From the NCBI RefSeq assembly GCF_003351785.1, contig NZ_CP031230.1, positions 1,302,001 through 1,366,000 of the forward strand: 64,000 nt of DNA, read 5' to 3'. Of the stretch, positions 26,575 through 35,429 are shown in pieces; positions within the stretch are counted from its first letter, which is position 1, and each line of letters opens with the position of its first letter. The stretch is from Sporosarcina sp. PTS2304. GTDB taxonomy: Bacteria; Bacillota; Bacilli; Bacillales_A; Planococcaceae. Made by a program: the position numbers and the translations under genes. The notes beneath the pieces are model-generated. The model searched no databases. It saw only the letters and a program-made list of their open reading frames with translations, and had not been told where the DNA came from.

Positions 26575-28281
26575 TCATTTACGAATCACTTTCTCAATAA
26601 ACTGCTCAAGCGACCAACTGTTTACGACTTGTTCTGTAGGCAGCCAGGCTTTTTGAGCGTATTCCACGCCTATCTGCATATAATCTAATTGTTCTATAGC
26701 ATGCGCATCTGTATTAATCGCAATCAAAATACCTGCTTCTTTTGCCAGCAGCAAATGTTCAGTGCGTAAATCTAATCGATACGGACTAGCATTTAGTTCT
26801 AATATTTTTCCATATTCACTTGCCCATGAAATTAACTGTTCTATATCTGGATTGTAGCCGTCTCGTTGTCCGATAATCCGACCTGTAGGGTGTGCAATCA
26901 TATGAACATATGGATTTTGACACGCTGCGTGCAAGCGTTCCATTATTTGTTCTTGCGGTTGATTGAAACTTGAATGTATAGAAGCAATGACAAAGTCTAA
27001 CTGTTGCAAAATCTCATCTTCGAAATCTAATTGGCCATTAGGTAAAATATCCATTTCCGTTCCACAAAACACTTCAATATCAGCATATTTTGCGCTAACT
27101 TCACGTATTTCGTCAATCTGTTTTAATAAACGCTCAGGTGTTAAGCCGTTCGCTACTTTCAAATAGTGAGAATGATCCGTAATTACCATGTGGGAATAAC
27201 CTTTTCGACGACATGCTTCGACCATTTCCTCTATAGAGTAACCCCCATCAGACCATGTGGTATGCATATGAAGATCCGAACGAATTTGTTCAGGTGTAAT
27301 AATTCCAGAGATCTCTTGTGTTCGTTCGAGCTCACTGCCATCTTTTCGTATACTAGGCGGAATAAACGGTAGGTCAAAACGTGCAAAGAATGATTTTTCG
27401 CTAGTAAATGTTTCAACATTACCAGCTTCATCTTCTACACCGTACTCACTAATTTTCATTTTTTTGCTTTTGGCAATTTGTCGTAATCGGACATTATGTG
27501 CAGCGGAACCCGTAAAGTGATGTAATGCTGTAGCGAATTGTTCGCATGTTACAAAACGAAAATCTGCATCAATTGGAGTTTCCATATCAAGAGAAATTGA
27601 TAATTTTGCATCTCCTGCACCAACGACTTTCTCAATTGGTAATGCGGATAAAATTTTCTCTCGGACTACTTTTGGTTCCTCAGTTACTACTATCCAGTCT
27701 ACATCAGAACTCTCTTCTTCCCTCCGTCGATAACTACCTGCTACTTGAAATTTCTTTATTTCTTCAATCAATTGCAATTCAGCTTCTACAAACTCCACGA
27801 CTTTTTCTACTTGCCAAATCGGTGTTTTCCCAGAACGCTCTGCCAAGATATCAATTTCACGCAATATATTTTCTTCTGTTTTTTTACCAAAGCCAGGTAG
27901 TTTACTTACTTCTTGTTTTTCACATGCTTCACGCAGTGACTCTACTGAATCAATAGCAAGTGCTTCATGTAATTTGGCGATCTTCTTGCCGCCAAGCCCA
28001 GGGATATTTAATAATGGAATCAAACCTTTTGGTACTTTTTCTTCTAATTCTTTTAATACTTCAGATGTGCCATTTTCCATCAAATCTGTAATGACTGCTC
28101 CTGTTCCTTTACCGATCCCTTTCAAAGTAAGAATATCATCCATCTCTGAAAGACTTCGCGTATCCAACTCCAATGTGGACGCCGCTTTTCTAAATGCTGC
28201 AACTTTAAAATGATTTTCTCCAAGTAATTCCATATACAATGCAATTTTTTCAAATGTACGAATGATTGTTTTTTTATTCAA
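26575..28281 (-). CDS. polX: DNA polymerase/3'-5' exonuclease PolX
   Basis: This 568-residue family X polymerase acts in base-excision repair. The N-terminal half has helix-hairpin-helix segments (TLKGIGKGTG, IPGLGGKKIAKL, KLPGFGKKTEENIL) and the polymerase metal site SYRRREEESSDVDWIV with a third Asp in PIDADFRFV. The C-terminal PHP nuclease domain has DLHMHTTWSDG, VITDHSHYL and IASIHSSF. An ATG at 28287 is only 2 bases from the GGGAGG site; the TTG at 28281 is 8 bases away and yields MNKKTII, which aligns with the start of B. subtilis YshC (570 residues). Confidence 0.95.
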   Translation of the reverse strand: MNKKTIIRTFEKIALYMELLGENHFKVAAFRKAASTLELDTRSLSEMDDILTLKGIGKGTGAVITDLMENGTSEVLKELEEKVPKGLIPLLNIPGLGGKKIAKLHEALAIDSVESLREACEKQEVSKLPGFGKKTEENILREIDILAERSGKTPIWQVEKVVEFVEAELQLIEEIKKFQVAGSYRRREEESSDVDWIVVTEEPKVVREKILSALPIEKVVGAGDAKLSISLDMETPIDADFRFVTCEQFATALHHFTGSAAHNVRLRQIAKSKKMKISEYGVEDEAGNVETFTSEKSFFARFDLPFIPPSIRKDGSELERTQEISGIITPEQIRSDLHMHTTWSDGGYSIEEMVEACRRKGYSHMVITDHSHYLKVANGLTPERLLKQIDEIREVSAKYADIEVFCGTEMDILPNGQLDFEDEILQQLDFVIASIHSSFNQPQEQIMERLHAACQNPYVHMIAHPTGRIIGQRDGYNPDIEQLISWASEYGKILELNASPYRLDLRTEHLLLAKEAGILIAINTDAHAIEQLDYMQIGVEYAQKAWLPTEQVVNSWSLEQFIEKVIRK

Positions 28282-28306
28282 GTTCATATCCTCCCTACTC
28301 TGATAA

Positions 28307-28336
28307 AAAAGCTTCCACGCAAAGGGGGAAGCTTTT
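28307..28336 (-). terminator. Rho-independent terminator after cvpA-like gene
   Basis: A perfect 10-bp stem AAAAGCTTCC / GGAAGCTTTT with a 10-nt loop is followed on the minus strand by T residues. It separates zapA-cvpA from polX. Confidence 0.88.
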
Positions 28337-28368
28337 CGTTCATATGTATACAGCAACTAATATATTCA

Positions 28369-28908
28369 TTACCCTAAGTAAACAAACCACCAGTTTTTTA
28401 TTGCCGAGGAAATAATAGGCGTATGTTCGAACATTGCTTTTGCAAGTAAGGACTTATCCAGTGAATTTTGAATTACTTCAATTGGTAACATTACAAGTGC
28501 GGATAATAGGAAAAAAAGAATCAAATAAAACTCTATAAACCCAAATCCTGCTCCTAAAATACGTGCTCCAAAACCGAGTACCGGTAAATGCTTTAAAAAG
28601 TCCAGCATGGAACCGATCAATTGCAATACCAGTTTTGCCGCTACAAAAATAAATATGAACGCAATCAAACGATAAAATGTCATATCCAAATCTAAATGTT
28701 CAAATGTCCATGTTAAAGACTCACCTGCTGTAGCGCCTGGATAAGGAATCCATAAAACTAACTTATCCGCCAGTGGTTTATAATATTTATAAGCTACGTA
28801 AATCGATAGTATAAGTCCGAACATATGGATAATCTGTACAACCAACCCACGTCTGAACCCTGTAATCAAGCCGCCTACTAATAAAACGACTAGTAGTAAA
28901 TCAATCAT
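28369..28908 (-). CDS. CvpA family membrane protein (YshB-like)
   Basis: This 179-residue protein has four hydrophobic helices and begins with IDLLLVVLLVGGLITGFRRG, typical of CvpA-family proteins. A second marker is LPVLGFGARILGAGFGFIE. CvpA was first linked to colicin V production; the role in bacilli is unknown. It starts 10 bases after zapA and is probably cotranscribed with it. Confidence 0.88.
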   Translation of the reverse strand: MIDLLLVVLLVGGLITGFRRGLVVQIIHMFGLILSIYVAYKYYKPLADKLVLWIPYPGATAGESLTWTFEHLDLDMTFYRLIAFIFIFVAAKLVLQLIGSMLDFLKHLPVLGFGARILGAGFGFIEFYLILFFLLSALVMLPIEVIQNSLDKSLLAKAMFEHTPIISSAIKNWWFVYLG

Positions 28909-28918
28909 ATTTCGCCCC

Positions 28919-29179
28919 TCAACCTCTCAGATTTTCCAATTCTTCTTCTAATCGCTTTACTTTTGCTTCTAACTTCAAAAAGTCATGCACGCTATTAACT
29001 GCTGTCAACACAGCAATTTTCTTACTGTCCAAATGGCGATTATGTTTACTAAGTTCTCGCATTCTTTCATCAACTAGTGAGGCTACATACCGCACATGTC
29101 CAGACGTTTCTGTACCAACAACTGTATACGTTTGTCCATAAATCTCGACCGTTACTCTAGATCTTTTTTTGTCAGCCAT
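28919..29179 (-). CDS. zapA: Cell division protein ZapA
   Basis: This 86-residue cytosolic protein bundles FtsZ protofilaments at the division ring. The family head domain is visible as RVTVEIYGQTYTVVGTETSGHVRYVA, in short VEIYGQTYTV, and DERMRELSKHN; a C-terminal coiled coil (FLKLEAKVKRLEEELENL) follows. It diverges from rnhC and precedes the cvpA-like gene. Confidence 0.93.
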   Translation of the reverse strand: MADKKRSRVTVEIYGQTYTVVGTETSGHVRYVASLVDERMRELSKHNRHLDSKKIAVLTAVNSVHDFLKLEAKVKRLEEELENLRG

Positions 29180-29354
29180 GATTTCGCCCTCCCCCTAAAA
29201 ACCCTTACATAATCATACCATGAAAAACATTTGGTTGTGAATCAATTATGCCTCACATCTGTACGAGCTAGTAAATTTTTATACTTTCATTCATTACTCT
29301 ACCCTATTTCAGGTATACTAATGAATATAATGCAGGAAATGAGTGAATTAATTA

Positions 29355-30290
29355 GTGACTAACCAAGTAATTATTTTAACCGAAAAAGAAATGTCTGCTG
29401 TCATTGCGTTTTATGAAGAAAATAAAGTCATCCGGAATGCACCGGGTGTAATTTTCGCCGCAAAAACAGCTGATACCGCTATTACAGCTTATAAATCCGG
29501 CAAAGTATTGTTTCAAGGCGCGGGTGCTGAACGAGAAGCCGCGCGTTTCAGCTCGAGTGTATCTGGAACCTCCGCTGCTGTACAAAGCTCAGGCGCAAAA
29601 GGAGACATGTTACCCGCAAAATTCGAGACATTGTCCGTTATCGGATCTGACGAAACAGGTACAGGTGATTTTTTTGGTCCTGTTACAGTAGCCGCATGCT
29701 TCGTTCGTAATGATCAAATCGAATTACTGCGTGAACTAGGTGTAAAAGATTCAAAGCAATTGACCGATGTATATATGCGCCAAATTGCTGAGGACTTGAA
29801 GCAAGTAGTGACTTATGCAATTTTGACACTAGATAATAATAAATATAACGATATTCAAAGCAAAGGATGGTCGCAAGGAAAGATTAAAGCCGTTTTGCAT
29901 AATCAAGCGATCGGGAATGTATTAAATCAACTGTCGCCTGAAGTTCCAGATTATATTTTAATTGATCAATTCGCAGAACGTAAAGTTTATTACAATCATT
30001 TGAAGAACGAACAGACGATTATTCGGGATCACGTACTCTTTTCAACGAAAGCTGAAAACTTACATGTTTCTGTAGCTATTGCTTCTATTTTAGCACGCGT
30101 GGCATTCCTCGATGCGATGGATCAACTAAGCGTAAAAGCAGGCATGACATTACCAAAAGGCGCAGGTGCAAAAGTCGATGCGGTGGCAAGTCAAATCATC
30201 CGTAAAAAAGGTGAACCATTTTTACGTACAATTACAAAAGCACATTTTGCAAACACACAAAAAGCCTTGAAACTAGTATACAAACGATAA
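29355..30290 (+). CDS. rnhC: Ribonuclease HIII
   Basis: This 311-residue nuclease cleaves the RNA of RNA/DNA hybrids. It has an N-terminal TBP-like substrate-binding domain (TAYKSGKVLFQG) and the catalytic core with GSDETGTGDFFGPV, GVKDSKQL, HNQAI and SVAIASILARVAFL. The start is GTG at 29355; its ribosome site is weak, and no better in-frame codon was found. It is divergent from zapA, as in B. subtilis. Confidence 0.94.
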   Translation: MTNQVIILTEKEMSAVIAFYEENKVIRNAPGVIFAAKTADTAITAYKSGKVLFQGAGAEREAARFSSSVSGTSAAVQSSGAKGDMLPAKFETLSVIGSDETGTGDFFGPVTVAACFVRNDQIELLRELGVKDSKQLTDVYMRQIAEDLKQVVTYAILTLDNNKYNDIQSKGWSQGKIKAVLHNQAIGNVLNQLSPEVPDYILIDQFAERKVYYNHLKNEQTIIRDHVLFSTKAENLHVSVAIASILARVAFLDAMDQLSVKAGMTLPKGAGAKVDAVASQIIRKKGEPFLRTITKAHFANTQKALKLVYKR

Positions 30291-30300
30291 AAAAGCTATT

Positions 30301-30338
30301 CTAAATACAGGGGCTATTTATTAAGCCCCTGTATTTAG
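30301..30338 (+). terminator. Long hairpin downstream of rnhC
   Basis: A perfect 15-bp stem CTAAATACAGGGGCT / AGCCCCTGTATTTAG with an 8-nt loop starts 10 bases after the rnhC stop. A T run comes only about 8 bases after the stem, so termination may be imperfect or the hairpin may protect the 3' end. On the opposite strand a T run also follows after a short gap. Confidence 0.6.
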
Positions 30339-30363
30339 CCAACCATTTTTTAAAAAGAAAGAG

Positions 30364-30404
30364 ACCGCCACAGACAATCAGACACTACTGACTATCCGGA
30401 CAGC
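30364..30404 (-). terminator. GTCAG/CTGAC-family terminator of pheT
   Basis: An imperfect hairpin with inner stem TCAG/CTGA and outer GGCTGTCC-type arm is followed on the minus strand by a T-rich run. It belongs to the repeat family also found at about 35351, 42820, 45850 and 61094. Confidence 0.7.
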
Positions 30405-30429
30405 CTCCATCATGTAAACTTCAAATATA

Positions 30430-32841
30430 TTATGATCGTAACTGTGCATTCGCTTGAACAGTCAATGCATCAAGCACTTTACTATGAACAGCGACAACTT
30501 CATCATCTGTCAATGTGCGTTCAGGATCAAAGTATGTTAGTGAAAACGCCAACGATTTCTTACCGTCCTCCACGTTTTTCCCTTCGTATAGATCGAATAA
30601 CTGAACGTTTTTCAATAACTTGCCACCCGCTTGTCGAATAATTTTCTCTAAAGCAGCAGCTGAAGTTTCGCTTGTTACAACTAATGCAATATCACGTGCT
30701 ATCGATGGGAAACGCGGAACAGATGCATAAAATAATTCCTCTGCCTCTGTTTCAAGTATTACACGTAAATTCATCTCCATCACATATGTTTCTTGTAAAT
30801 CACGCTCTTTTTGTACTGTTGGATGTACTTGACCGATCATACCTACAGCCGTATCACCGAGCCATACAGTAGCTGTACGACCAGGATGCATTCCATCTAT
30901 GGTAGCTTTTGTAAAATCAACATGTTCAAACAATCCGAGCTGATCAAACACTCCTTCTACAATACCTTTCATAACGAAGAAATCTACTTTTTTCGTTTCG
31001 CCTTGCCATGCATGGTTCACCCACTTGCCTGTGATTACTGCAGCTACATGCTCTACCTCTTTCGGAAGTCCATCTCTCTCAATACCTAAGAACACAGAAC
31101 CCGTTTCATACAATGCCACTGATTCGTTACGACGAGCCACATTGTAAGTAGCAGCGTCCAATAAATGAGGGATCACACTTTGACGAAGAATGCTTCGTTC
31201 TTCACTCATAGGCATTAGCAACTCCGTAACGGGTGCTGTTTCCAGTGCGTAAGCTTGAGCATCTTTAGGTGAAGCCAGTGAATATGTCAATGCCTGTGAT
31301 AGACCTGCCGCTTCTAAAAATCTCCGAACGACTCTGCGTTTTGCCTGATAAGATGTTAGACCGCCCGGCGCACTTTCTACAACAGGTAATGTTTTAGGAA
31401 TTTCATCATAACCGTACAGACGTGCAATTTCTTCAATCATATCTTCCTTAATCCGCAAATCTTGACGTCTCGTTGGAATATCCATGACGAGTTGACCATT
31501 GATCGCTTCAGTCGGAATTTGCAACCGATCCATAATGCTCTTCATTTCATCCATTGGAATTTTCATCCCTAGACGATTATTTACGTAATCCGGGGATAAG
31601 ATGATGCGTTCAGATGTTTTATCAAGCTCATCAAATACGACAGAACCTTCTAGTACTTCTCCACCTGCTAATTCTGCCATCAATTGTGCAGCACGTTCAG
31701 CTGCGTCTGCTACACGGTTCGGGTCTACGCCTTTTTCAAAGCGTGTGCTTGCATCACTGCGAAGTCCGACTTCTTTTGATGTTTGACGTACAGAACCCGG
31801 TGAAAAATAAGCTGATTCAATGACAACTGTCGAGGTACCTTCATGTACTTCAGAATTGGCCCCACCCATTACACCTGCTAGCGCGACTGGTTCAATACCA
31901 TTTGTAATGACTAAGTTATGACCATTCAATGTACGTTCCGTCTGATCTAGTGTAATGATTTGCTCCCCATCAAGAGCTTGGCGCACGACGATTTCTTTCG
32001 TTTCGAGACGGTCGTAATCGAATGCATGTAACGGCTGGCCATACTCCATTAACACATAATTTGTAATATCCACAATATTATTATGCGGACGGATACCCGC
32101 GGACATTAACGTGTTTTGTAGCCATTGAGGAGATTCAGCAACCTTAACGTTTTTCACAACTTTGGCTACATACATCGGATTCTCTGCTGGTGCTTCTACT
32201 GTCAACTGTAAGTAGTCTTCTGCTTTTTCACTAGACGATTCATAAGTAATAGCAGGTACTTTAATATCTTTTGACAGGATCGCCCCTACTTCGTAAGCTA
32301 CCCCAAGCATACTTAATGCGTCCGAACGATTTGGTGTCAGATCAAATTCCAACACTTGATCGTAAAGTCCAAGATGCGTTAGAGCATTATCTCCTGCATG
32401 CACGTCATTTGGTAACACGTAAATTCCTTCTGCATACGCTTTAGGAACGACTTTTCCTTCGATACCAAGTTCTTGTAACGAACAAATCATGCCATTGGAT
32501 TCTTCGCCACGCAGTTTTGCTTTTTTAATTTTCATGCCGCCCGGTAACACAGCCCCTGGACGTGCAACGATTACTTTTTGGCCAGCTGCAATATTCGGTG
32601 CACCACAAATGATTTGCGTTACTTCCCCACCAACATCTACTTGACAAATATGCAGTTTATCCGCTTCCGGGTGTTTTTCACACTCAGCTACATATCCAAT
32701 CACCACATGTTCCATTCCTAAAGAACGGTTGATGATACCATCTACTTCAATTCCTGCACGCGTAATTTTTTCAGCTAACTCTTCTACGCTTAATTCATTC
32801 CAATCTACATACGTACTTAACCAATTTGTCGATACTAACAT
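30430..32841 (-). CDS. pheT: Phenylalanyl-tRNA synthetase beta subunit
   Basis: This 803-residue subunit of the (alpha-beta)2 enzyme holds the editing site and tRNA-binding modules. In order it shows an EMAP/OB tRNA-binding domain (HPEADKLHICQVDVGG), the SNGMICS element, the B3/4 editing region (RSDALSMLGVAYEVG), B5 (IKEDMIEEIARLYGYDEIP) and the C-terminal anticodon-binding FDX-ACB domain (RFPSIARDIALVV). It begins 12 bases after pheS. Confidence 0.97.
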   Translation of the reverse strand: MLVSTNWLSTYVDWNELSVEELAEKITRAGIEVDGIINRSLGMEHVVIGYVAECEKHPEADKLHICQVDVGGEVTQIICGAPNIAAGQKVIVARPGAVLPGGMKIKKAKLRGEESNGMICSLQELGIEGKVVPKAYAEGIYVLPNDVHAGDNALTHLGLYDQVLEFDLTPNRSDALSMLGVAYEVGAILSKDIKVPAITYESSSEKAEDYLQLTVEAPAENPMYVAKVVKNVKVAESPQWLQNTLMSAGIRPHNNIVDITNYVLMEYGQPLHAFDYDRLETKEIVVRQALDGEQIITLDQTERTLNGHNLVITNGIEPVALAGVMGGANSEVHEGTSTVVIESAYFSPGSVRQTSKEVGLRSDASTRFEKGVDPNRVADAAERAAQLMAELAGGEVLEGSVVFDELDKTSERIILSPDYVNNRLGMKIPMDEMKSIMDRLQIPTEAINGQLVMDIPTRRQDLRIKEDMIEEIARLYGYDEIPKTLPVVESAPGGLTSYQAKRRVVRRFLEAAGLSQALTYSLASPKDAQAYALETAPVTELLMPMSEERSILRQSVIPHLLDAATYNVARRNESVALYETGSVFLGIERDGLPKEVEHVAAVITGKWVNHAWQGETKKVDFFVMKGIVEGVFDQLGLFEHVDFTKATIDGMHPGRTATVWLGDTAVGMIGQVHPTVQKERDLQETYVMEMNLRVILETEAEELFYASVPRFPSIARDIALVVTSETSAAALEKIIRQAGGKLLKNVQLFDLYEGKNVEDGKKSLAFSLTYFDPERTLTDDEVVAVHSKVLDALTVQANAQLRS

Positions 32842-32853
32842 CAGTAATCCTCC

Positions 32854-33891
32854 TTATGCCTCTGACCGGTGGAATTGTGAAATAAACCGAATGTCATTTG
32901 TATAGAAATGACGAATATCTTCCACTCCGTATTTTAACATTGCAATTCTTTCAGGTCCCATACCAAAAGCAAAGCCTGTAACTTCTTCTGGATTATATCC
33001 TGCCATTTGGAGGACATTTGGATGTACCATGCCCGCACCTAAAATTTCGATCCAGCCTGTCTTTTTGCAAACATTACAGCCGGATCCGCCACATTTGAAA
33101 CAAGAAATATCCATTTCAACGGATGGTTCAGTGAATGGGAAGAAACTTGGACGTAATCGAATTTCGCGTTCAGCACCAAATAACTTCTTTGCTAATAAAT
33201 CCAACGTTCCTTTAAGGTCACTCATCCGGATATTTTCCCCTACGACTAATCCTTCAATTTGTGTAAATTGGTGCGAATGTGTCGCGTCATCCGAGTCTCT
33301 GCGATACACTTTGCCCGGACAAATAATCTTAATTGCAGAACCTTCTTTAGCTTCCATCGTTCTTGCTTGTACAGGTGATGTATGTGTACGCAGTAAAATG
33401 TCTTCTGTAATATAGAAGGAATCTTGCATATCACGAGCAGGATGTCCTTTTGGTAAATTCAATGCTTCAAAGTTATAATAGTCTTTTTCAACTTCAGGAC
33501 CTTCAGCGATTTCATAGCCCATACTAATGAAAAAATCTTCAATTTCTTCGACAACACGCGTGAGCGGATGATGATTGCCGAGCTCCACTGGACGACCCGG
33601 TAACGTGACGTCAATCGATTCTTTATCCAACTGCTCTTGTATCGCTGCCTGTTCTAATAACTCTTTACGTTCTTCCAAGATCACTGTTACACTTTCACGA
33701 ATTTCATTCACAAGTGCTCCCATTTTTGGACGTTCTTCTGCAGGAAGTTTGCCCATTCCTTTTAATAGGTCTGTAATGGGTCCTTTTTTACCTAAATAAG
33801 CTACTCGTACATCATTTAATTCTTTAATCGTGTTGGATTGCTTGATTTTCTCCATGACTTGTTCTTTCAATTCATGCAGTTGTTCTTTCAT
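32854..33891 (-). CDS. pheS: Phenylalanyl-tRNA synthetase alpha subunit
   Basis: This 345-residue class II catalytic subunit has an N-terminal coiled coil, [13 protein letters not shown], the motif 2 region [12 protein letters not shown] with [17 protein letters not shown], and motif 3 [18 protein letters not shown] CxxCxxxxCxxC element ([18 protein letters not shown]) near residue 260 could bind zinc. It is preceded by a Phe-specific T-box leader and is cotranscribed with pheT. Confidence 0.97.
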   Translation of the reverse strand: MKEQLHELKEQVMEKIKQSNTIKELNDVRVAYLGKKGPITDLLKGMGKLPAEERPKMGALVNEIRESVTVILEERKELLEQAAIQEQLDKESIDVTLPGRPVELGNHHPLTRVVEEIEDFFISMGYEIAEGPEVEKDYYNFEALNLPKGHPARDMQDSFYITEDILLRTHTSPVQARTMEAKEGSAIKIICPGKVYRRDSDDATHSHQFTQIEGLVVGENIRMSDLKGTLDLLAKKLFGAEREIRLRPSFFPFTEPSVEMDISCFKCGGSGCNVCKKTGWIEILGAGMVHPNVLQMAGYNPEEVTGFAFGMGPERIAMLKYGVEDIRHFYTNDIRFISQFHRSEA

Positions 33892-33963
33892 GTATATGAG
33901 CTCCTCTCTCTATTCCAGGTATGGTTTTTAACGAATCAATAAAATGATTTCCGAAAAAACAAA

Positions 33964-34222
33964 AAACTCGCCCCTATAAAAGGGACGAGGTCGATTTCGC
34001 GGTACCACCCTGATTAGTTTGCATCTTAAAAAGATACAAAATCACTTAAATTGGAATAACGGTCCTTTGCCGGCACGCCTTTACATACATGGTCCAAGCG
34101 TGCAGCTCGCGGGGTGAACTTCAATGAGGTGCGTTTTTCACATTTTCAGTCACGATGTGAAATCCCTACGAACACACTACTACATCTACTCTTCCCGGTC
34201 ATTGCTGTTATTTTGATTCATC
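33964..34222 (-). promoter_or_regulatory. T-box riboswitch specific for tRNA-Phe
   Basis: On the minus strand the leader carries AGAGTA near its 5' end, a specifier region GAAGTTCACC in which TTC (34116-34118) is the Phe codon, the conserved T-box AGGGTGGTACCGCG (33998-34011), and then a terminator hairpin CTCGTCCCT/AGGGGCGAG followed by T residues (33965-33990). Uncharged tRNA-Phe would favour the antiterminator and expression of pheST. The 5' limit is taken from the promoter position. Confidence 0.95.
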
Positions 34223-34226
34223 TCAC

Positions 34227-34255
34227 AGTATACCGTAAAACGATTTTGCCTTCAA
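34227..34255 (-). promoter_or_regulatory. Promoter of the pheST T-box leader
   Basis: TTGAAG, a 17-base spacer and TATACT on the minus strand. The -35 is immediately past the stop codon of the upstream methyltransferase gene. Confidence 0.8.
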
Positions 34256-34259
34256 TAGC

Positions 34260-35021
34260 TTATTGCTTACTGCGTAATGTATACACTAAAATTCCAGTTG
34301 CTACAGCTACGTTCAAAGACTCAGCCTGTCCATACATAGGGATTTTCACCACATGATCGGCTTGTGATAGCAACGTTGGATCTACCCCGCTACCCTCATT
34401 GCCGACAAGTAAAGCAAAAGACTGTTGTGGGTTCATTTCATCTAATGAAACAGCATTTTCTAACCCTGTGCCAATAACCGGAATATTAGCTTCTTTTACA
34501 CGCTCAAGCCAATTCGATAACTCCTCACGCACGACAGGTATATGGAAGTGTGAACCTTGTGCCGAACGTACGGTCTTTGGATTGAATGGATCCGCACAAC
34601 CTTTTCCTAATACGACCGCGTCCAATCCGGCCGCGTCTGCTGTTCGAATCATCGTCCCGATATTACCTGGATCTTGGACTGCATCAATGAGCAGTACACG
34701 CTTCCATTCATGTTGTGCTTTTACTTCATGTTGCGGCTGGCGACAATAAGCAAATACTCCTTGAGTCTGCTCTGTTTCAGATATTTCTTTTGCTACAGCG
34801 GCATTCACTTCTATAATTGGCAACATCCAATGTGATGGTATATCAATATCTTCACGAATAAGTAACTGAATGACAAGTTCAGGCTTCTTTAACGCTTCTT
34901 CCACAAGATGGAAACCTTCTACTAAAAATTCTTTCGTCTGATCCCGCTCTTTTCTTGTGGTCACTAACTTCTTCCAATGTTTCACTAAAGAGTTTTGAGT
35001 TGATTCGATTCTTTTATTCAC
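34260..35021 (-). CDS. TrmH/SpoU-family RNA 2'-O-methyltransferase (YsgA-like)
   Basis: This ~253-residue SAM-dependent methyltransferase has the SPOUT knot motifs DAVQDPGNIGTMIRTADAAG (motif 1), LLVGNEGSGV (motif 2) and IPMYGQAESLNVAVATGIL (motif 3), after an N-terminal L30e-like substrate-binding part. An ATG at 35033 overlaps its own AAGGA site; a GTG at 35021 lies 11 bases away and gives MNKRIES, close to the start of B. subtilis YsgA. The RNA target cannot be read from sequence, though 23S rRNA is likely. Confidence 0.9.
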   Translation of the reverse strand: MNKRIESTQNSLVKHWKKLVTTRKERDQTKEFLVEGFHLVEEALKKPELVIQLLIREDIDIPSHWMLPIIEVNAAVAKEISETEQTQGVFAYCRQPQHEVKAQHEWKRVLLIDAVQDPGNIGTMIRTADAAGLDAVVLGKGCADPFNPKTVRSAQGSHFHIPVVREELSNWLERVKEANIPVIGTGLENAVSLDEMNPQQSFALLVGNEGSGVDPTLLSQADHVVKIPMYGQAESLNVAVATGILVYTLRSKQ

Positions 35022-35050
35022 AGGGCTGTACATCCTTTTTTCTTTTTAGT

Positions 35051-35079
35051 GTATCAAATACACGTATATTTAGATACTG
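35051..35079 (+). promoter_or_regulatory. Possible SigG/SigF-type promoter of sspI
   Basis: GTATC, 17 bases, then GATACTG partly matches the forespore promoter pattern (GNATR and CATNNTA). Two positions differ, so this is tentative; the call rests mainly on sspI being a forespore gene. Confidence 0.4.
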
Positions 35080-35112
35080 TTGTGGAAAAGATGACGGTAG
35101 GAGGCTGATACT

Positions 35113-35328
35113 ATGGATTTTCAAATACGAGATGCGATTACCGCAAACATGACAAATAACAGCTCATCGGATGTTAGGAACGTAATTGATGATGCAATTG
35201 CACGTGGAGAAGAACATCTATTGCCAGGACTAGGTGTATTTTTTGAACAATTGTGGAAACGTGCGGATGATCAGAAAAAAACACAAATGACATCTGAACT
35301 TGCTCAGGCATTCGCTAAAGCACAATGA
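35113..35328 (+). CDS. sspI: Small acid-soluble spore protein SspI
   Basis: This 71-residue minor SASP has the family sequence MDFQIRDAITANM, DVRNVIDDAIARGEEHLLPGLGVFFEQ in part (landmark EEHLLPGLGVFFE) and a glutamine-rich end. It is made in the forespore and found in the spore core. GTAGGAGG lies 8 bases before the ATG. It diverges from the methyltransferase, the same neighbourhood as in B. subtilis. Confidence 0.95.
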   Translation: MDFQIRDAITANMTNNSSSDVRNVIDDAIARGEEHLLPGLGVFFEQLWKRADDQKKTQMTSELAQAFAKAQ

Positions 35329-35350
35329 TTTTGATGAACAATTAAAGATT

Positions 35351-35424
35351 TCAGGTACAAGAAAAAGGAGCTACAAGATAGTCAGTAACAGCTGATTTTC
35401 TTTGATAGCTTCTTTTTCTTGGAA
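35351..35424. terminator. Bidirectional terminator between sspI and an acyl-CoA ligase gene
   Basis: A long imperfect hairpin pairs AAGAAAAAGGAGCTA with TAGCTTCTTTTTCTT around an inner AGTCAG/GCTGATT stem. T runs follow on both strands, so it can end both convergent genes. The inner stem relates it to the GTCAG/CTGAC repeat family. Confidence 0.75.
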
Positions 35425-35429
35425 ACAGA

